Part shown: positions 56,806 through 64,000 of the stretch, piece after piece
Numbering within the stretch: the first letter of the stretch is position 1
Layout of the letters: each line of letters begins with the position of its first letter
Assembly: GCA_017408585.1 (NCBI GenBank)
Contig: JAFQUJ010000017.1
Coordinates: 124,001-188,000 of the forward strand
Direction: 5' to 3'
Origin: Clostridia bacterium
GTDB taxonomy: Bacteria > Bacillota > Clostridia > Oscillospirales > CAG-272
Length of the DNA stretch: 64,000 bases
Program-made: the position numbers and the translations under genes
The notes under the pieces: generated by a model
What the model was told of the DNA's origin: nothing
Databases searched by the model: none
The model's input: the letters and a program-made list of their open reading frames with translations, nothing else

Positions 56806-56871
56806 TTGAAATAATGCGCAAAGAAATGTATAATCTAAATATATAATACCCCAAAATAGTATAAAAGTCAA
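56806..56871. promoter_or_regulatory. Overlapping opposed promoters of nadE and pncB
   Basis: Plus strand (nadE): TTGAAA (56806-56811), 17 bp, TATAAT (56829-56834). Minus strand (pncB): TTGACT (56866-56871), 17 bp, TATTAT (56843-56848). Predicted start sites are about 56841 and 56836, so each transcript begins inside and runs through the other promoter. A TGG..TATA..CCA palindrome lies at about 56879-56893. Confidence 0.75.
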
Positions 56872-56915
56872 GCATAAATGGCGTATATACCATCATTCAC
56901 GGAAGGAGTGCCCCT

Positions 56916-58844
56916 ATGAAAAACGGATTTTTAAAGGTAAAATGCTATTCGCCCGAGCTACATGTGGCAGATGTAAAATTCAATACCGCAAGGATAATTC
57001 AAGCTATTTGGGATAGCGACAGCGAGGGGGTTAAGCTCCTTGTTCTGCCCGAGCTTTGCGTCAGTGGCGCCAGCTGTGCAGATTTGTTCCTTCAGCGCTC
57101 GCTTATCAGCGCGTGCGAGAGCGCCATTTTAGATATTGCCGAGGCAAGCTATGAGCATGAGCTTTTAGTTGTTGTCGGCGCGCCACTTTTAAATCACGAA
57201 AAGCTTTATAACTGCGCAGTTGTTATATTTAACGGTCAAATTCTTGGCGTCGTGCCAAAATCAAAGCCGTTAAACTGTGGTGCAAGCTACGAGCTTCGTC
57301 ATTTTAGCGCACCCTGTGGCGCAGATAGCAACATAAGAATAGGCGAAATGTACTACCCCTTCTCGCCCGAGCTGATATTTGAATGTGTCACAATGCCATC
57401 TCTTAAGCTCGGCGTTGAAATCGGCTCTGACCTATTCTGCTGTGACTCTGCTTCTACAAGACTTGTATCGCTTGGCGCAAGCATTATTGCGTGTCCTATG
57501 GCAAGCCCGATAGCTGTCGGTAGCGAGGAAAGAGCTCTCCTTGTCGCCAAGGCAAAGAGCCTAACGCATAAATGCGCATATCTTGTCGCAAGCGCAGGCG
57601 AGGGTGAGAGCACAACCGATACTCTGTTTGCCCCCCATAATATCATTTGCGAAAATGGCAAGGTTTTATCAGAGAGTGTGCCATTTTCAGACACAGAGTG
57701 CGTCGCATCAAGCGAGCTTGACCTTGAGCTAATTGCCTCGGAGCGTCAAAGGGATAACACCTTCACGCTTGACAGATACGAGCACGAAAACAGTAAATTT
57801 TTCATTTTAAAGCAAGAAAAAACAGCCCTTACACGAGCCATTGATAAGCTCCCCTTCGTTATTGACGAGGGCGGAGATAAGGCGAGGGCAAGATACGAGA
57901 AAATTCTCACAATTCAAGCACGAGCGCTTGCAAAAAGGCTCGTGTCCTCGCACTCAAAAAGCGCTGTTATGGGAATTTCGGGCGGTCTTGACTCGACGCT
58001 TGGCATGCTTGTGGTTTTGCGTGCTTTCGACTATCTCGGCTGGGACAGGAGCGAATTTTATTGTATCTCAATGCCCTGCTTTGGCACTAGCGCAAGAACG
58101 AAATCGAACGCCCAACGCCTTTGCGAGCTTTGCGGTGTAACCTTTAAGGAAATTGATATTTCAAATGCGGTAAGAGTCCACTTTGCCGATATCGGTCATG
58201 ACGAGAACGATCACAGCGTCGCCTTTGAAAATGCACAGGCAAGGGAGCGCACTCAAATCCTTATGGACTTCTCTAACAAGGTTGGCGCGCTTGTTGTTGG
58301 AACGGGTGACCTAAGCGAAATTGCGCTGGGCTGGTCAACCTATAATGCCGACCATATGTCAATGTATAATCCAAATTGCGATATTTCAAAAACGCTTGTG
58401 CGTGCGCTTGTAGGCTATGAGGCTGCTCGCTTGGGCAAGGAGCTATCCGAGGTGCTAAGCGATATTTTAGGCACACCCGTGTCGCCCGAGCTCCTCCCAC
58501 CCGACAAGAGTGGAAAAATCGCACAAAAAACAGAGGACCTTGTCGGCCCATACGAGCTACACGATTTCTTCCTCTATTATTTTATAAGATATGCGTTTGC
58601 TCCGTCAAAGATTTATCGTCTTGCAAAATACGCCTTTGACGGTGAATATGATGATGACACAATCTATAAATGGCTTCAAATGTTTATCAAGCGCTTCTTC
58701 ACACAGCAATTCAAGCGCTCCTGCTCACCCGATGGCGTTAAGGTTGGCTCTGTTGCTCTTTCTCCAAGAGGAGATTTGAAGATGCCAAGCGATGCTACCT
58801 ATTGGGCATGGCTTGACGAGCTTGAAGCAAACAAGGATTTTTAA
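56916..58844 (+). CDS. nadE: NAD synthetase, glutamine-type layout but catalytic cysteine missing
   Basis: A 642-residue protein with the layout of glutamine-dependent NAD synthetase: an N-terminal nitrilase-type glutaminase domain and a C-terminal ATP-pyrophosphatase synthetase domain. The synthetase part is intact (MGISGGLDSTLGMLVVLRAF near residue 350, VVGTGDLSEIALGWSTYNAD, LLPPDKSGKIAQKTEDLVGP). In the glutaminase part, catalytic Glu46 (LPELCVSG) and Lys115 (VVPKSKPL) are present, but the motif normally read as GVEICEDLW is GVEIGSDLF: position 170 is glycine, not cysteine. Cys175 and Cys176 are close by. The enzyme may use ammonia or a different nucleophile. Confidence 0.9.
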   Translation: MKNGFLKVKCYSPELHVADVKFNTARIIQAIWDSDSEGVKLLVLPELCVSGASCADLFLQRSLISACESAILDIAEASYEHELLVVVGAPLLNHEKLYNCAVVIFNGQILGVVPKSKPLNCGASYELRHFSAPCGADSNIRIGEMYYPFSPELIFECVTMPSLKLGVEIGSDLFCCDSASTRLVSLGASIIACPMASPIAVGSEERALLVAKAKSLTHKCAYLVASAGEGESTTDTLFAPHNIICENGKVLSESVPFSDTECVASSELDLELIASERQRDNTFTLDRYEHENSKFFILKQEKTALTRAIDKLPFVIDEGGDKARARYEKILTIQARALAKRLVSSHSKSAVMGISGGLDSTLGMLVVLRAFDYLGWDRSEFYCISMPCFGTSARTKSNAQRLCELCGVTFKEIDISNAVRVHFADIGHDENDHSVAFENAQARERTQILMDFSNKVGALVVGTGDLSEIALGWSTYNADHMSMYNPNCDISKTLVRALVGYEAARLGKELSEVLSDILGTPVSPELLPPDKSGKIAQKTEDLVGPYELHDFFLYYFIRYAFAPSKIYRLAKYAFDGEYDDDTIYKWLQMFIKRFFTQQFKRSCSPDGVKVGSVALSPRGDLKMPSDATYWAWLDELEANKDF

Positions 58845-58950
58845 AAATCGCACACAGGGTATCGCTTTTACCAGGTTGCAACTTGAATTTAAAACTATTA
58901 CAAACAAAAATATATGCCCGTGGGAGCGTTCCCACAAGGAGAATTTAAAA

Positions 58951-59430
58951 ATGGATAAGCTTTTAACTTTACTTGAAAACGACGCTACTCTAACAGCTGA
59001 GGAGCTTGCTCTTATGCTCAAAAAGGAGGTTGGCGAAATTAAGGATATCATTCAAAAATACGAGCGTGATGGCGTGATTTTAGGCTATCAAACGGTTGTT
59101 GACTGGGACAAAACAGACAGAGAGTATGTCAGCGCTCTTATCGAGGTTAAGGTAACACCTCAAAGAGATAGAGGCTTTGATAAAATCGCTGAAAAAATCA
59201 CTCTTCACCCAGAGGTTAAGTCACTTTATCTTATGTCGGGTGGCTTTGATTTCACCGTTCTTATCGAGGGTAAGACAATGAAGGAGGTTGCTTATTTTGT
59301 TGCGCAAAAGCTCGCTCCTATCGAGTTTGTAACCTCTACTGCTACTCACTTCGTTTTGAGAAAATACAAGGACAAGGGCGTAATTTACTCTGCTCCTGTT
59401 ATTGACGAGAGAGGAAATATGCCCCTATGA
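58951..59430 (+). CDS. Lrp/AsnC-family transcriptional regulator
   Basis: A 159-residue regulator. Residues 1-55 are a winged helix (LLTLLENDATLTAEELALML, KKEVGEIKDIIQKYERDGVI), and the rest is the ligand-binding RAM domain (VSALIEVKVTPQRDRGFDKI onward). Such regulators usually sense an amino acid and control a nearby metabolic gene. The start at 58951 follows AAGGAG. A GTGGGA / TCCCAC hairpin lies 15-30 bases before it (58920-58935). The stop overlaps the aminotransferase start by four bases, so they form a coupled pair. Confidence 0.9.
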   Translation: MDKLLTLLENDATLTAEELALMLKKEVGEIKDIIQKYERDGVILGYQTVVDWDKTDREYVSALIEVKVTPQRDRGFDKIAEKITLHPEVKSLYLMSGGFDFTVLIEGKTMKEVAYFVAQKLAPIEFVTSTATHFVLRKYKDKGVIYSAPVIDERGNMPL

Positions 59431-60596
59431 TAGACTATTCAAGAATGCTCTCACAAACGGTTCAAGAGCTAAAGCCGTCGGGTATTCGTAAGTTCTTCGA
59501 TATGCTTGCGGATATGGGCGACGATGTTGTTGCTCTCACCGTTGGTCAGCCCGATTTTGTCACTCCGTGGCACATTCGAGAGGCAGCAATTGACTCTCTT
59601 GAAAAGGGCAAGACCTATTATACCTCAAACGCAGGTATGCCTGAGCTTCGCACGGAGATTTCAAGGTATATGAAGCGTAAATTTAACCTCGATTATCAAA
59701 GTGACGAGGTTGTTGTAACAGTTGGTGGTAGCGAGGCTATCGATATGGCAATTCGCGCGCTTGTAAACCCGGGCGACGAGGTTATCATTCCTATGCCGTC
59801 ATTCGTTTGCTATGAGCCTATTGCTAAAATGTGTGGCGCTAAGGTTGTCACAATTGAAACTAAGATTGAAAACAATTTCAAGCTCACGCCAAAGGAGCTA
59901 AGGGACGCTATAAGCGAGAAAACAAAGCTACTTATTTTGCCATTTCCCAACAATCCAACCGGCGCTATTTTGGATAAGGACGACCTTGAGGGGCTTGCCG
60001 AGGTGCTCAGAGGCACAGATATTGCGGTGCTATCCGACGAGATTTATGCTGAGCTTACATATGGCAAGACTCATGTATCAATCGCTAGCATTGATGGTAT
60101 GTACGAGCGTACAATTATCGCAAGCGGATTTTCAAAGGCGTACGCTATGACAGGCTGGCGTCTTGGCTACATTTGCGCGCCGGAGCCAATTGCTAAGCAG
60201 ATTTTGAAGCTCCATCAATTCGCTATCATGTGTGCTCCTACCGCATCACAGTTTGCGGCAATTGAGGCCATGAAAAACGGCGACGAGGATATTGAATATA
60301 TGCGCGACGAGTACAATCGCAGAAGAACCTTCATTCTCGAGGGGCTTCGCAAAATAGGGCTTGAATGCTTCGAGCCGGAGGGCGCATTCTACATTTATCC
60401 CAATGTTGGAAATTTCGGCCTTTCAAGCGAGGAATTTTGCGAGAGATTGCTCTTTGAGCACAAGTGCGCTATCGTCCCCGGCACAGCCTTTGGCGAGGGT
60501 GGCGAGGGCTTCGCAAGAATTTCCTATGCATACTCAGTTAAGCACATCGCCGAGGCACTCAAGCGCATTGAGGCGTTTGTAAAAACACTAAAATAA
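59427..60596 (+). CDS. Class I/II aminotransferase (PLP)
   Basis: A 389-residue PLP enzyme of the AspC-like fold type I group. VVALTVGQPDFVTPWHIREA near residue 35, YTSNAGMPELRTEISRYM, LILPFPNNPTGAILDKDDLE and VLSDEIYAELTYG are hallmarks. The PLP lysine is in ASGFSKAYAMTGWRLGY. The arginine near the C-terminus (GFARISYAYS) binds the substrate carboxylate. The substrate amino acid is unknown. It overlaps the Lrp-type regulator by ATGA. Confidence 0.93.
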   Translation: MIDYSRMLSQTVQELKPSGIRKFFDMLADMGDDVVALTVGQPDFVTPWHIREAAIDSLEKGKTYYTSNAGMPELRTEISRYMKRKFNLDYQSDEVVVTVGGSEAIDMAIRALVNPGDEVIIPMPSFVCYEPIAKMCGAKVVTIETKIENNFKLTPKELRDAISEKTKLLILPFPNNPTGAILDKDDLEGLAEVLRGTDIAVLSDEIYAELTYGKTHVSIASIDGMYERTIIASGFSKAYAMTGWRLGYICAPEPIAKQILKLHQFAIMCAPTASQFAAIEAMKNGDEDIEYMRDEYNRRRTFILEGLRKIGLECFEPEGAFYIYPNVGNFGLSSEEFCERLLFEHKCAIVPGTAFGEGGEGFARISYAYSVKHIAEALKRIEAFVKTLK

Positions 60597-60600
60597 AAAC

Positions 60601-60629
60601 AAAAATGCGACCCTGTGGTCGCATTTTTT
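60601..60629 (+). terminator. Terminator of the Lrp-aminotransferase operon
   Basis: AAATGCGACC / GGTCGCATTT with a four-base loop then TTTT, directly after the stop. Confidence 0.88.
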
Positions 60630-60718
60630 CATAAGAATATTAACTGCGTACAGGCGATGCTTCGCGCATCAAGCCCTCATCTTTCGTGATTAACCTCAAA
60701 AATATTGTTTGTAGAGTA

Positions 60719-61495
60719 TTAAAGATAATTCACCGCCAAAATCACAATGCTTGTAGCTATCATTACAATGCCAACCACGCGATTTAAGGTTTTTGCGTTT
60801 GATTTATTAGCAATTTTCGCTGCAATTCTTGCCCAAATCAGTGTAAACACAACGCACAGCACAAGGCAAAGAATGTCGGGAAGTCCCCCGATAATAAAAT
60901 GGCTGATGCCACCGGTCAGAGCCGTAAACGCCATAATAAACACGCTTGTACCAACCGCCAAATGCATAGGATAGCCAAGAAAGGTCGTCAGAACAAGCAG
61001 CAGCATCATTCCACCGCCTGCGCCTACAAAGCCACAGATAAAGCCAACGAATACGCCACCGATGATCGCCTTGACCAGTCTGCTTTTTTGAGAACCGGCT
61101 TCTAATTGCTCTCTTGTTTTGTTGACAGGCTTTAAAAGAAAGCGTAATCCTATTATAATCAACGCTATCTGCATCGTACCACTCATAGCTTGCTCGGGCA
61201 GAAGGCTTGCCACAAAGCTTCCAACCGTCGTTACGACAAGAACACTCGCAAGCAATGGCAAGCTGTTTTTAACATCCAAATTTCCGCTTTTTTTATAGGT
61301 ATATGCGCTGACGAGGCTTGCCAAAACATCGCTGATAAGTCCTATTCCAACCGCATCGTAGGCAGGGACTCCCAAAAAGGTAATTAACATAGGGCCTATA
61401 ATGGCAGCGGCACTCATACCGGCAAAGCCCGTTCCAATGCCTGCACCGGCTCCCGCAAGAAAGCACACAAGTATTTTTATTAAAATATCGCTCAT
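60719..61495 (-). CDS. TauE/SafE-type (TSUP) membrane exporter
   Basis: A 258-residue membrane protein with about eight hydrophobic segments in two halves. LVCFLAGAGAGIGTGFAGMS, then PMLITFLGVPAYDAVGIGLI, and GGVFVGFICGFVGAGGGMML, then LGYPMHLAVGTSVFIMAFTA, are the repeated TSUP motifs. The family moves sulfur-containing or organic anions such as sulfite, taurine or acetate derivatives. The substrate is unknown. Confidence 0.9.
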   Translation of the reverse strand: MSDILIKILVCFLAGAGAGIGTGFAGMSAAAIIGPMLITFLGVPAYDAVGIGLISDVLASLVSAYTYKKSGNLDVKNSLPLLASVLVVTTVGSFVASLLPEQAMSGTMQIALIIIGLRFLLKPVNKTREQLEAGSQKSRLVKAIIGGVFVGFICGFVGAGGGMMLLLVLTTFLGYPMHLAVGTSVFIMAFTALTGGISHFIIGGLPDILCLVLCVVFTLIWARIAAKIANKSNAKTLNRVVGIVMIATSIVILAVNYL

Positions 61496-61640
61496 AATAT
61501 ATCCTCATTGATTTATGGATTTTTGATGATTTCATTATATCATATTCGTGTGAACAATATATCATATTTATGTGAACAATTCAATCGTTTTGCTGTGTTT
61601 TTATTTATTGTGACACAAAATTTCAGGAGCAAAAGCAGAA

Positions 61641-61678
61641 AAAATGCAACACAGACTCTCATCTATGTTGCATTTTTT
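61641..61678 (-). terminator. Terminator of the secreted repeat-protein gene
   Basis: AAATGCAAC / GTTGCATTT with a longer inner loop that can pair partly, followed by TTTTTTC on the minus strand, 10 bp after the stop. Confidence 0.75.
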
Positions 61679-61687
61679 ATTTTTAGA

Positions 61688-63457
61688 TTAAGCTATTTCC
61701 TCTTCCTTTGAGGTAGGTAGTGCTGCTACATAGTCAAGAGTTACGCTCTTGAATGAGCCACCTGTAACGAGTGAAGAATCAACTGCCTCTCCGCTATCTG
61801 CTTGAATGAAGGTTACATTGTCGCCATCAATTACATATGCACAAATAATTAGCTTAAGCTCGCTATTTGCAGTTGCGCCAAAGTTGATTGAGCAATCGAA
61901 TTTGCTATACTCATTATCAATTTCAACCTGAAGAGCCTTAGTGGTATTTACCTTATTGCTTTCGTCAAAGAAGCTCTTACCATCAAACCTTTCTGCGTTT
62001 GCAATTACGATACCATATTTTAGGTTTGTTCCATTTACACTCTCATAAGTGCCGAGAACTTCATGGTTGATTGTATAACCACCATTGATTGCCATCTTAT
62101 CCGGGCTAAGTGAATATCCACTTGCAGTAAAGAGTGGATCTACCTTTTCAGATGCGTTGCATACCTCGCACTCGCTCCAGTTTGCGCAAGATGTTACCTT
62201 TGCACCATCATTTGTAAAGCCTTGTGCAAAAACAACCTTTGTTACAGGATTGTGTGATGAAAATTCGGTTACAAGCTTAACAAGACATACAGTACAGGTG
62301 TAGCCTGTGCAGTCCTTTTTATCCTCGGGATTTTGAGTGTGAACGCCCTCGTTATACGCCTCACAATAGCTGTAATCGTAAACGAAATATTTTCCGCTCT
62401 TGTCTTGGAGCTTTTGATAATTTGCGTATGAGATAAGGTTTGCGTTGCTTTCACCAATAACATCAACTAACGGAGAGTTATTAGTCATATCAGAGGCGTC
62501 AATAAGAGCGATAGCCTCTGCCTCTGTACCTACAAAGAACACCTTTTCAAGCGCTGTATTATTAAATGCTCTTGCATAAATTTTTGTTGTTGTGTTATTG
62601 ATATAGATTGTCGTTAACGACTTACAGTCATTGAACTGTGAGCCTGCGATTGATGTAACACCTGTTGGGAAAACAAAGCTTGTGATTGCTGTGCCTTGGA
62701 TATTCCAGTCATTAAGACTTGTAACTGTGCTTGGAAGCTTAAGTCCAACAATCGGAACGCCATTGAATGCGCCATTTCCGCTGATAGCACAAAGCTTTGT
62801 GCCTGTAAGGTCAAGAGTCTCACCCTTGAACAAGAGTGACGATTGACCAAATGTTTGACTACCACCGATTTGTCTTAGCTCTGTCAAATCCTCGAGGTTA
62901 ATATACTTTAGACTTGTACAGCCACAAAAAGCCTGCTGTTGAAGAGCAACTGTATCAAGACGGCAGAATGCATATTCAAGCACCGTGTTGCTCCATGCGA
63001 TAGTCTTTAAGCAGTTAACGGGCTGTCCAATATCTCTGTTGTTGTTAATCAAAACATCATCGTCCATTAGGTTAAGAACTACGATATTGCCCTTAGCAAT
63101 GTTTCCACTGTCAAGCTCAATCCACATATCGGAAACCTCGTATGCGGTCACGCTACCTACTGTTGAGTTACCAACACCGAATGCATAAGTACACTTATAA
63201 ATCACTCTTGCGTCATCGGCACGAATTGACTCGAGAATTGAGCCATTCTTATACCAGATAAGTGCATTGCCCTCTGCATCGAATAGGTTTACTGTTGTTA
63301 TTGCGTTACCCTCTGCGTCGATATATGAGCCACTAAGAGTAACTGTTGCACTTAGGTCAACCTTGCCGGCGTGAACAGACTCAGCTGACACCACAAAAGC
63401 AAGTGTAAGAGCCAAAGCGATTACCATAACAACGGTTAAAAATAATCTTTTTTTCAT
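61688..63457 (-). CDS. Secreted protein with leucine-rich repeats and cysteine-rich middle
   Basis: A 589-residue exported protein. The signal peptide MKKRLFLTVVMVIALALTLA is followed by FVVSAES, a signal-peptidase I-type site rather than a lipobox. The first third is beta-rich with an internal DAEGNAIT / DAEGNALI duplication. LRR_5-like units follow (LKLPSTVTSLNDWNIQGTAI, VFPTGVTSIAGSQFNDCKSL). A cysteine-rich segment near residues 375-450 has spaced pairs (CTGYTCTVC and CANWSECEVC). The C-terminal part (NHEVLGTYESVNGTNLKYGI) is beta-rich. It is probably a cell-surface or secreted binding protein. GGAG lies before the ATG at 63457. Confidence 0.82.
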   Translation of the reverse strand: MKKRLFLTVVMVIALALTLAFVVSAESVHAGKVDLSATVTLSGSYIDAEGNAITTVNLFDAEGNALIWYKNGSILESIRADDARVIYKCTYAFGVGNSTVGSVTAYEVSDMWIELDSGNIAKGNIVVLNLMDDDVLINNNRDIGQPVNCLKTIAWSNTVLEYAFCRLDTVALQQQAFCGCTSLKYINLEDLTELRQIGGSQTFGQSSLLFKGETLDLTGTKLCAISGNGAFNGVPIVGLKLPSTVTSLNDWNIQGTAITSFVFPTGVTSIAGSQFNDCKSLTTIYINNTTTKIYARAFNNTALEKVFFVGTEAEAIALIDASDMTNNSPLVDVIGESNANLISYANYQKLQDKSGKYFVYDYSYCEAYNEGVHTQNPEDKKDCTGYTCTVCLVKLVTEFSSHNPVTKVVFAQGFTNDGAKVTSCANWSECEVCNASEKVDPLFTASGYSLSPDKMAINGGYTINHEVLGTYESVNGTNLKYGIVIANAERFDGKSFFDESNKVNTTKALQVEIDNEYSKFDCSINFGATANSELKLIICAYVIDGDNVTFIQADSGEAVDSSLVTGGSFKSVTLDYVAALPTSKEEEIA

Positions 63458-63504
63458 GTTTTTTATCTCCTTTTTAAAATTTTTAGGGGTATTTATCTAT
63501 CTTA

Positions 63505-63533
63505 ATAATACCATTATATAGCATTTTTGTCAA
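63505..63533 (-). promoter_or_regulatory. Promoter of the secreted repeat-protein gene
   Basis: TTGACA (63528-63533), 17 bp, TATTAT (63505-63510) on the minus strand. A run of ten G (minus strand, 63556-63565) lies about 22 bp upstream of the -35. Confidence 0.8.
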
Positions 63534-63555
63534 GGCGTTTTGCACAAAAAACGAT

Positions 63556-63565
63556 CCCCCCCCCC
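63556..63565 (+). repeat. Homopolymer of ten C
   Basis: Ten consecutive C on the plus strand in an otherwise A/T-rich gap, just upstream of the promoter above. Runs of this length are prone to slip during replication. Confidence 0.9.
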
Positions 63566-63641
63566 GATTTTTGTGCAATTCGCCAAAAGCGCGAGAGCTT
63601 TTGGTCTGTTTATCATTTTGGCAAAGGCTTCTTACACAAAA

Positions 63642-63666
63642 AAAGCCCTCGATGTTCGAGGGCTTT
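63642..63666 (-). terminator. Terminator of the prolyl-tRNA deacylase-like gene
   Basis: AAAGCCCTCGA / TCGAGGGCTTT with a three-base loop. T-runs follow on both strands. Confidence 0.88.
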
Positions 63667-63673
63667 CTTTATT

Positions 63674-64000
63674 CTATTCTCTTGGAATGTCAAGAACGAT
63701 TGGCACATGGCCCGTGGCGTTAAGAAATGTTTCAAAAACGCTTTTGGTCGGGATTTTAAGGCTTGATGTGTTTGCGCAAGGGTGACAGCCGACAAAGTCG
63801 GGGCCCATTACCTCTCTATCGACGAGGAGCTGAATGTTATGCTCCTTATCGTTCATAAGCCCCATTATACTAACCGAACCGGGTAGCACATCAAGAAACC
63901 TTTCAAGATATTCCGGCTCAGCAAAGCTAAGGCGTGCTGAATTTATCATATGCGACACATCCTTAGTCTTGAACTGCTTATTTGCCGGCATCATTAAAAG
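63674..64000 (-). CDS. Prolyl-tRNA deacylase-like (PrdX/YbaK family), N-terminus off window
   Basis: The last 109 or so codons of a minus-strand gene that begins beyond the right edge. MPANKQFKTKDVSHMINSAR, GSVSIMGLMNDKEHNIQLLV and DREVMGPDFVGCHPCANTSS are the core of the trans-editing domain that removes alanine from tRNA-Pro. The closing segment FLNATGHVPIVLDIPRE is typical. The frame stays open to position 64000; an internal ATG at 63994 is probably not the start, because family members are longer. Confidence 0.83.
   Translation of the reverse strand, partial: LLMMPANKQFKTKDVSHMINSARLSFAEPEYLERFLDVLPGSVSIMGLMNDKEHNIQLLVDREVMGPDFVGCHPCANTSSLKIPTKSVFETFLNATGHVPIVLDIPRE

Overview
The window reads as chromosomal DNA of an anaerobic, spore-forming, low-to-moderate GC Bacillota (class Clostridia, gut type). 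This rests on a sporulation gene (spoIIE), an oxygen-independent ribonucleotide reductase with its radical-SAM activase, L-lactate dehydrogenase, cell-surface proteins with BspA-type leucine-rich repeats and InlB B-repeats, the rimP-nusA-rnpM-ylxQ-infB operon, and promoters with near-consensus sigma-A boxes at 17-bp spacing. I see no rRNA, tRNA, CRISPR array, transposase or prophage gene. Most genes are on the minus strand in short operons.

Layout. 1-1.4 kb: start of a DUF1508 (YegP-like) gene and an unusual minus-strand unit with its own promoter, structured leader, small ORFs, three direct repeats and a terminator. 1.6-6 kb: beta-CASP metallo-hydrolase whose 3' end is tandemly copied three times, a protein of unknown function, and a MATE pump. 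6-8.4 kb: a 791-residue repeat-rich surface lipoprotein. 8.4-12.8 kb: redox and DNA-precursor block (trxB, nrdD with a fused thioredoxin-like domain, nrdG, paired NrdR boxes). 13.2-15.4 kb: small XRE regulator divergent from a leucine-rich lipoprotein and a membrane protein. 15.5-25.3 kb: serine hydrolase, membrane protein, MFS and ABC transporters, an acidic zinc-ribbon membrane protein, a flavin reductase-like protein, ldh and a metallophosphatase. 25.8-30.7 kb: translation/transcription factor operon with an attenuator-like leader. 30.9-35.6 kb: CPBP protease, cysS, a small DUF6472-like gene, dusB and an EamA transporter. 36-39.7 kb: hydrolase-acyltransferase fusion, DUF6320-like protein and LUD protein. 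40-44.6 kb: XRE regulator, metA-metY (methionine synthesis by the O-acetylhomoserine route), UPF0210 and ACT proteins. 45-49.8 kb: complete branched-chain amino acid ABC system. 50.4-60.6 kb: SLOG-type protein, spoIIE, a nucleotidyltransferase-like protein, opposed pncB and nadE for NAD synthesis, an Lrp/AsnC regulator overlapping an aminotransferase. 60.7-64 kb: TauE/SafE exporter, another secreted repeat protein, and part of a prolyl-tRNA deacylase-like gene.

The most unusual material lies between genes. Five copies of a two-stem hairpin share a nearly constant internal loop (GGCGAAG opposite CGAGGT) while both stems change by compensatory substitution; all follow the 3' ends of minus-strand genes. 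An array of six mini-hairpins joined by ATTCAT-like linkers follows spoIIE, and two more lie near 50.1 kb. Other intergenic repeats include a roughly 200-bp dispersed element and the 117-bp copies behind the beta-CASP gene. Among proteins, the standouts are a glutamine-dependent NAD synthetase lacking its glutaminase cysteine, the NrdD fusion and the hydrolase-acyltransferase fusion. The whole picture is read by eye; no database search was run.
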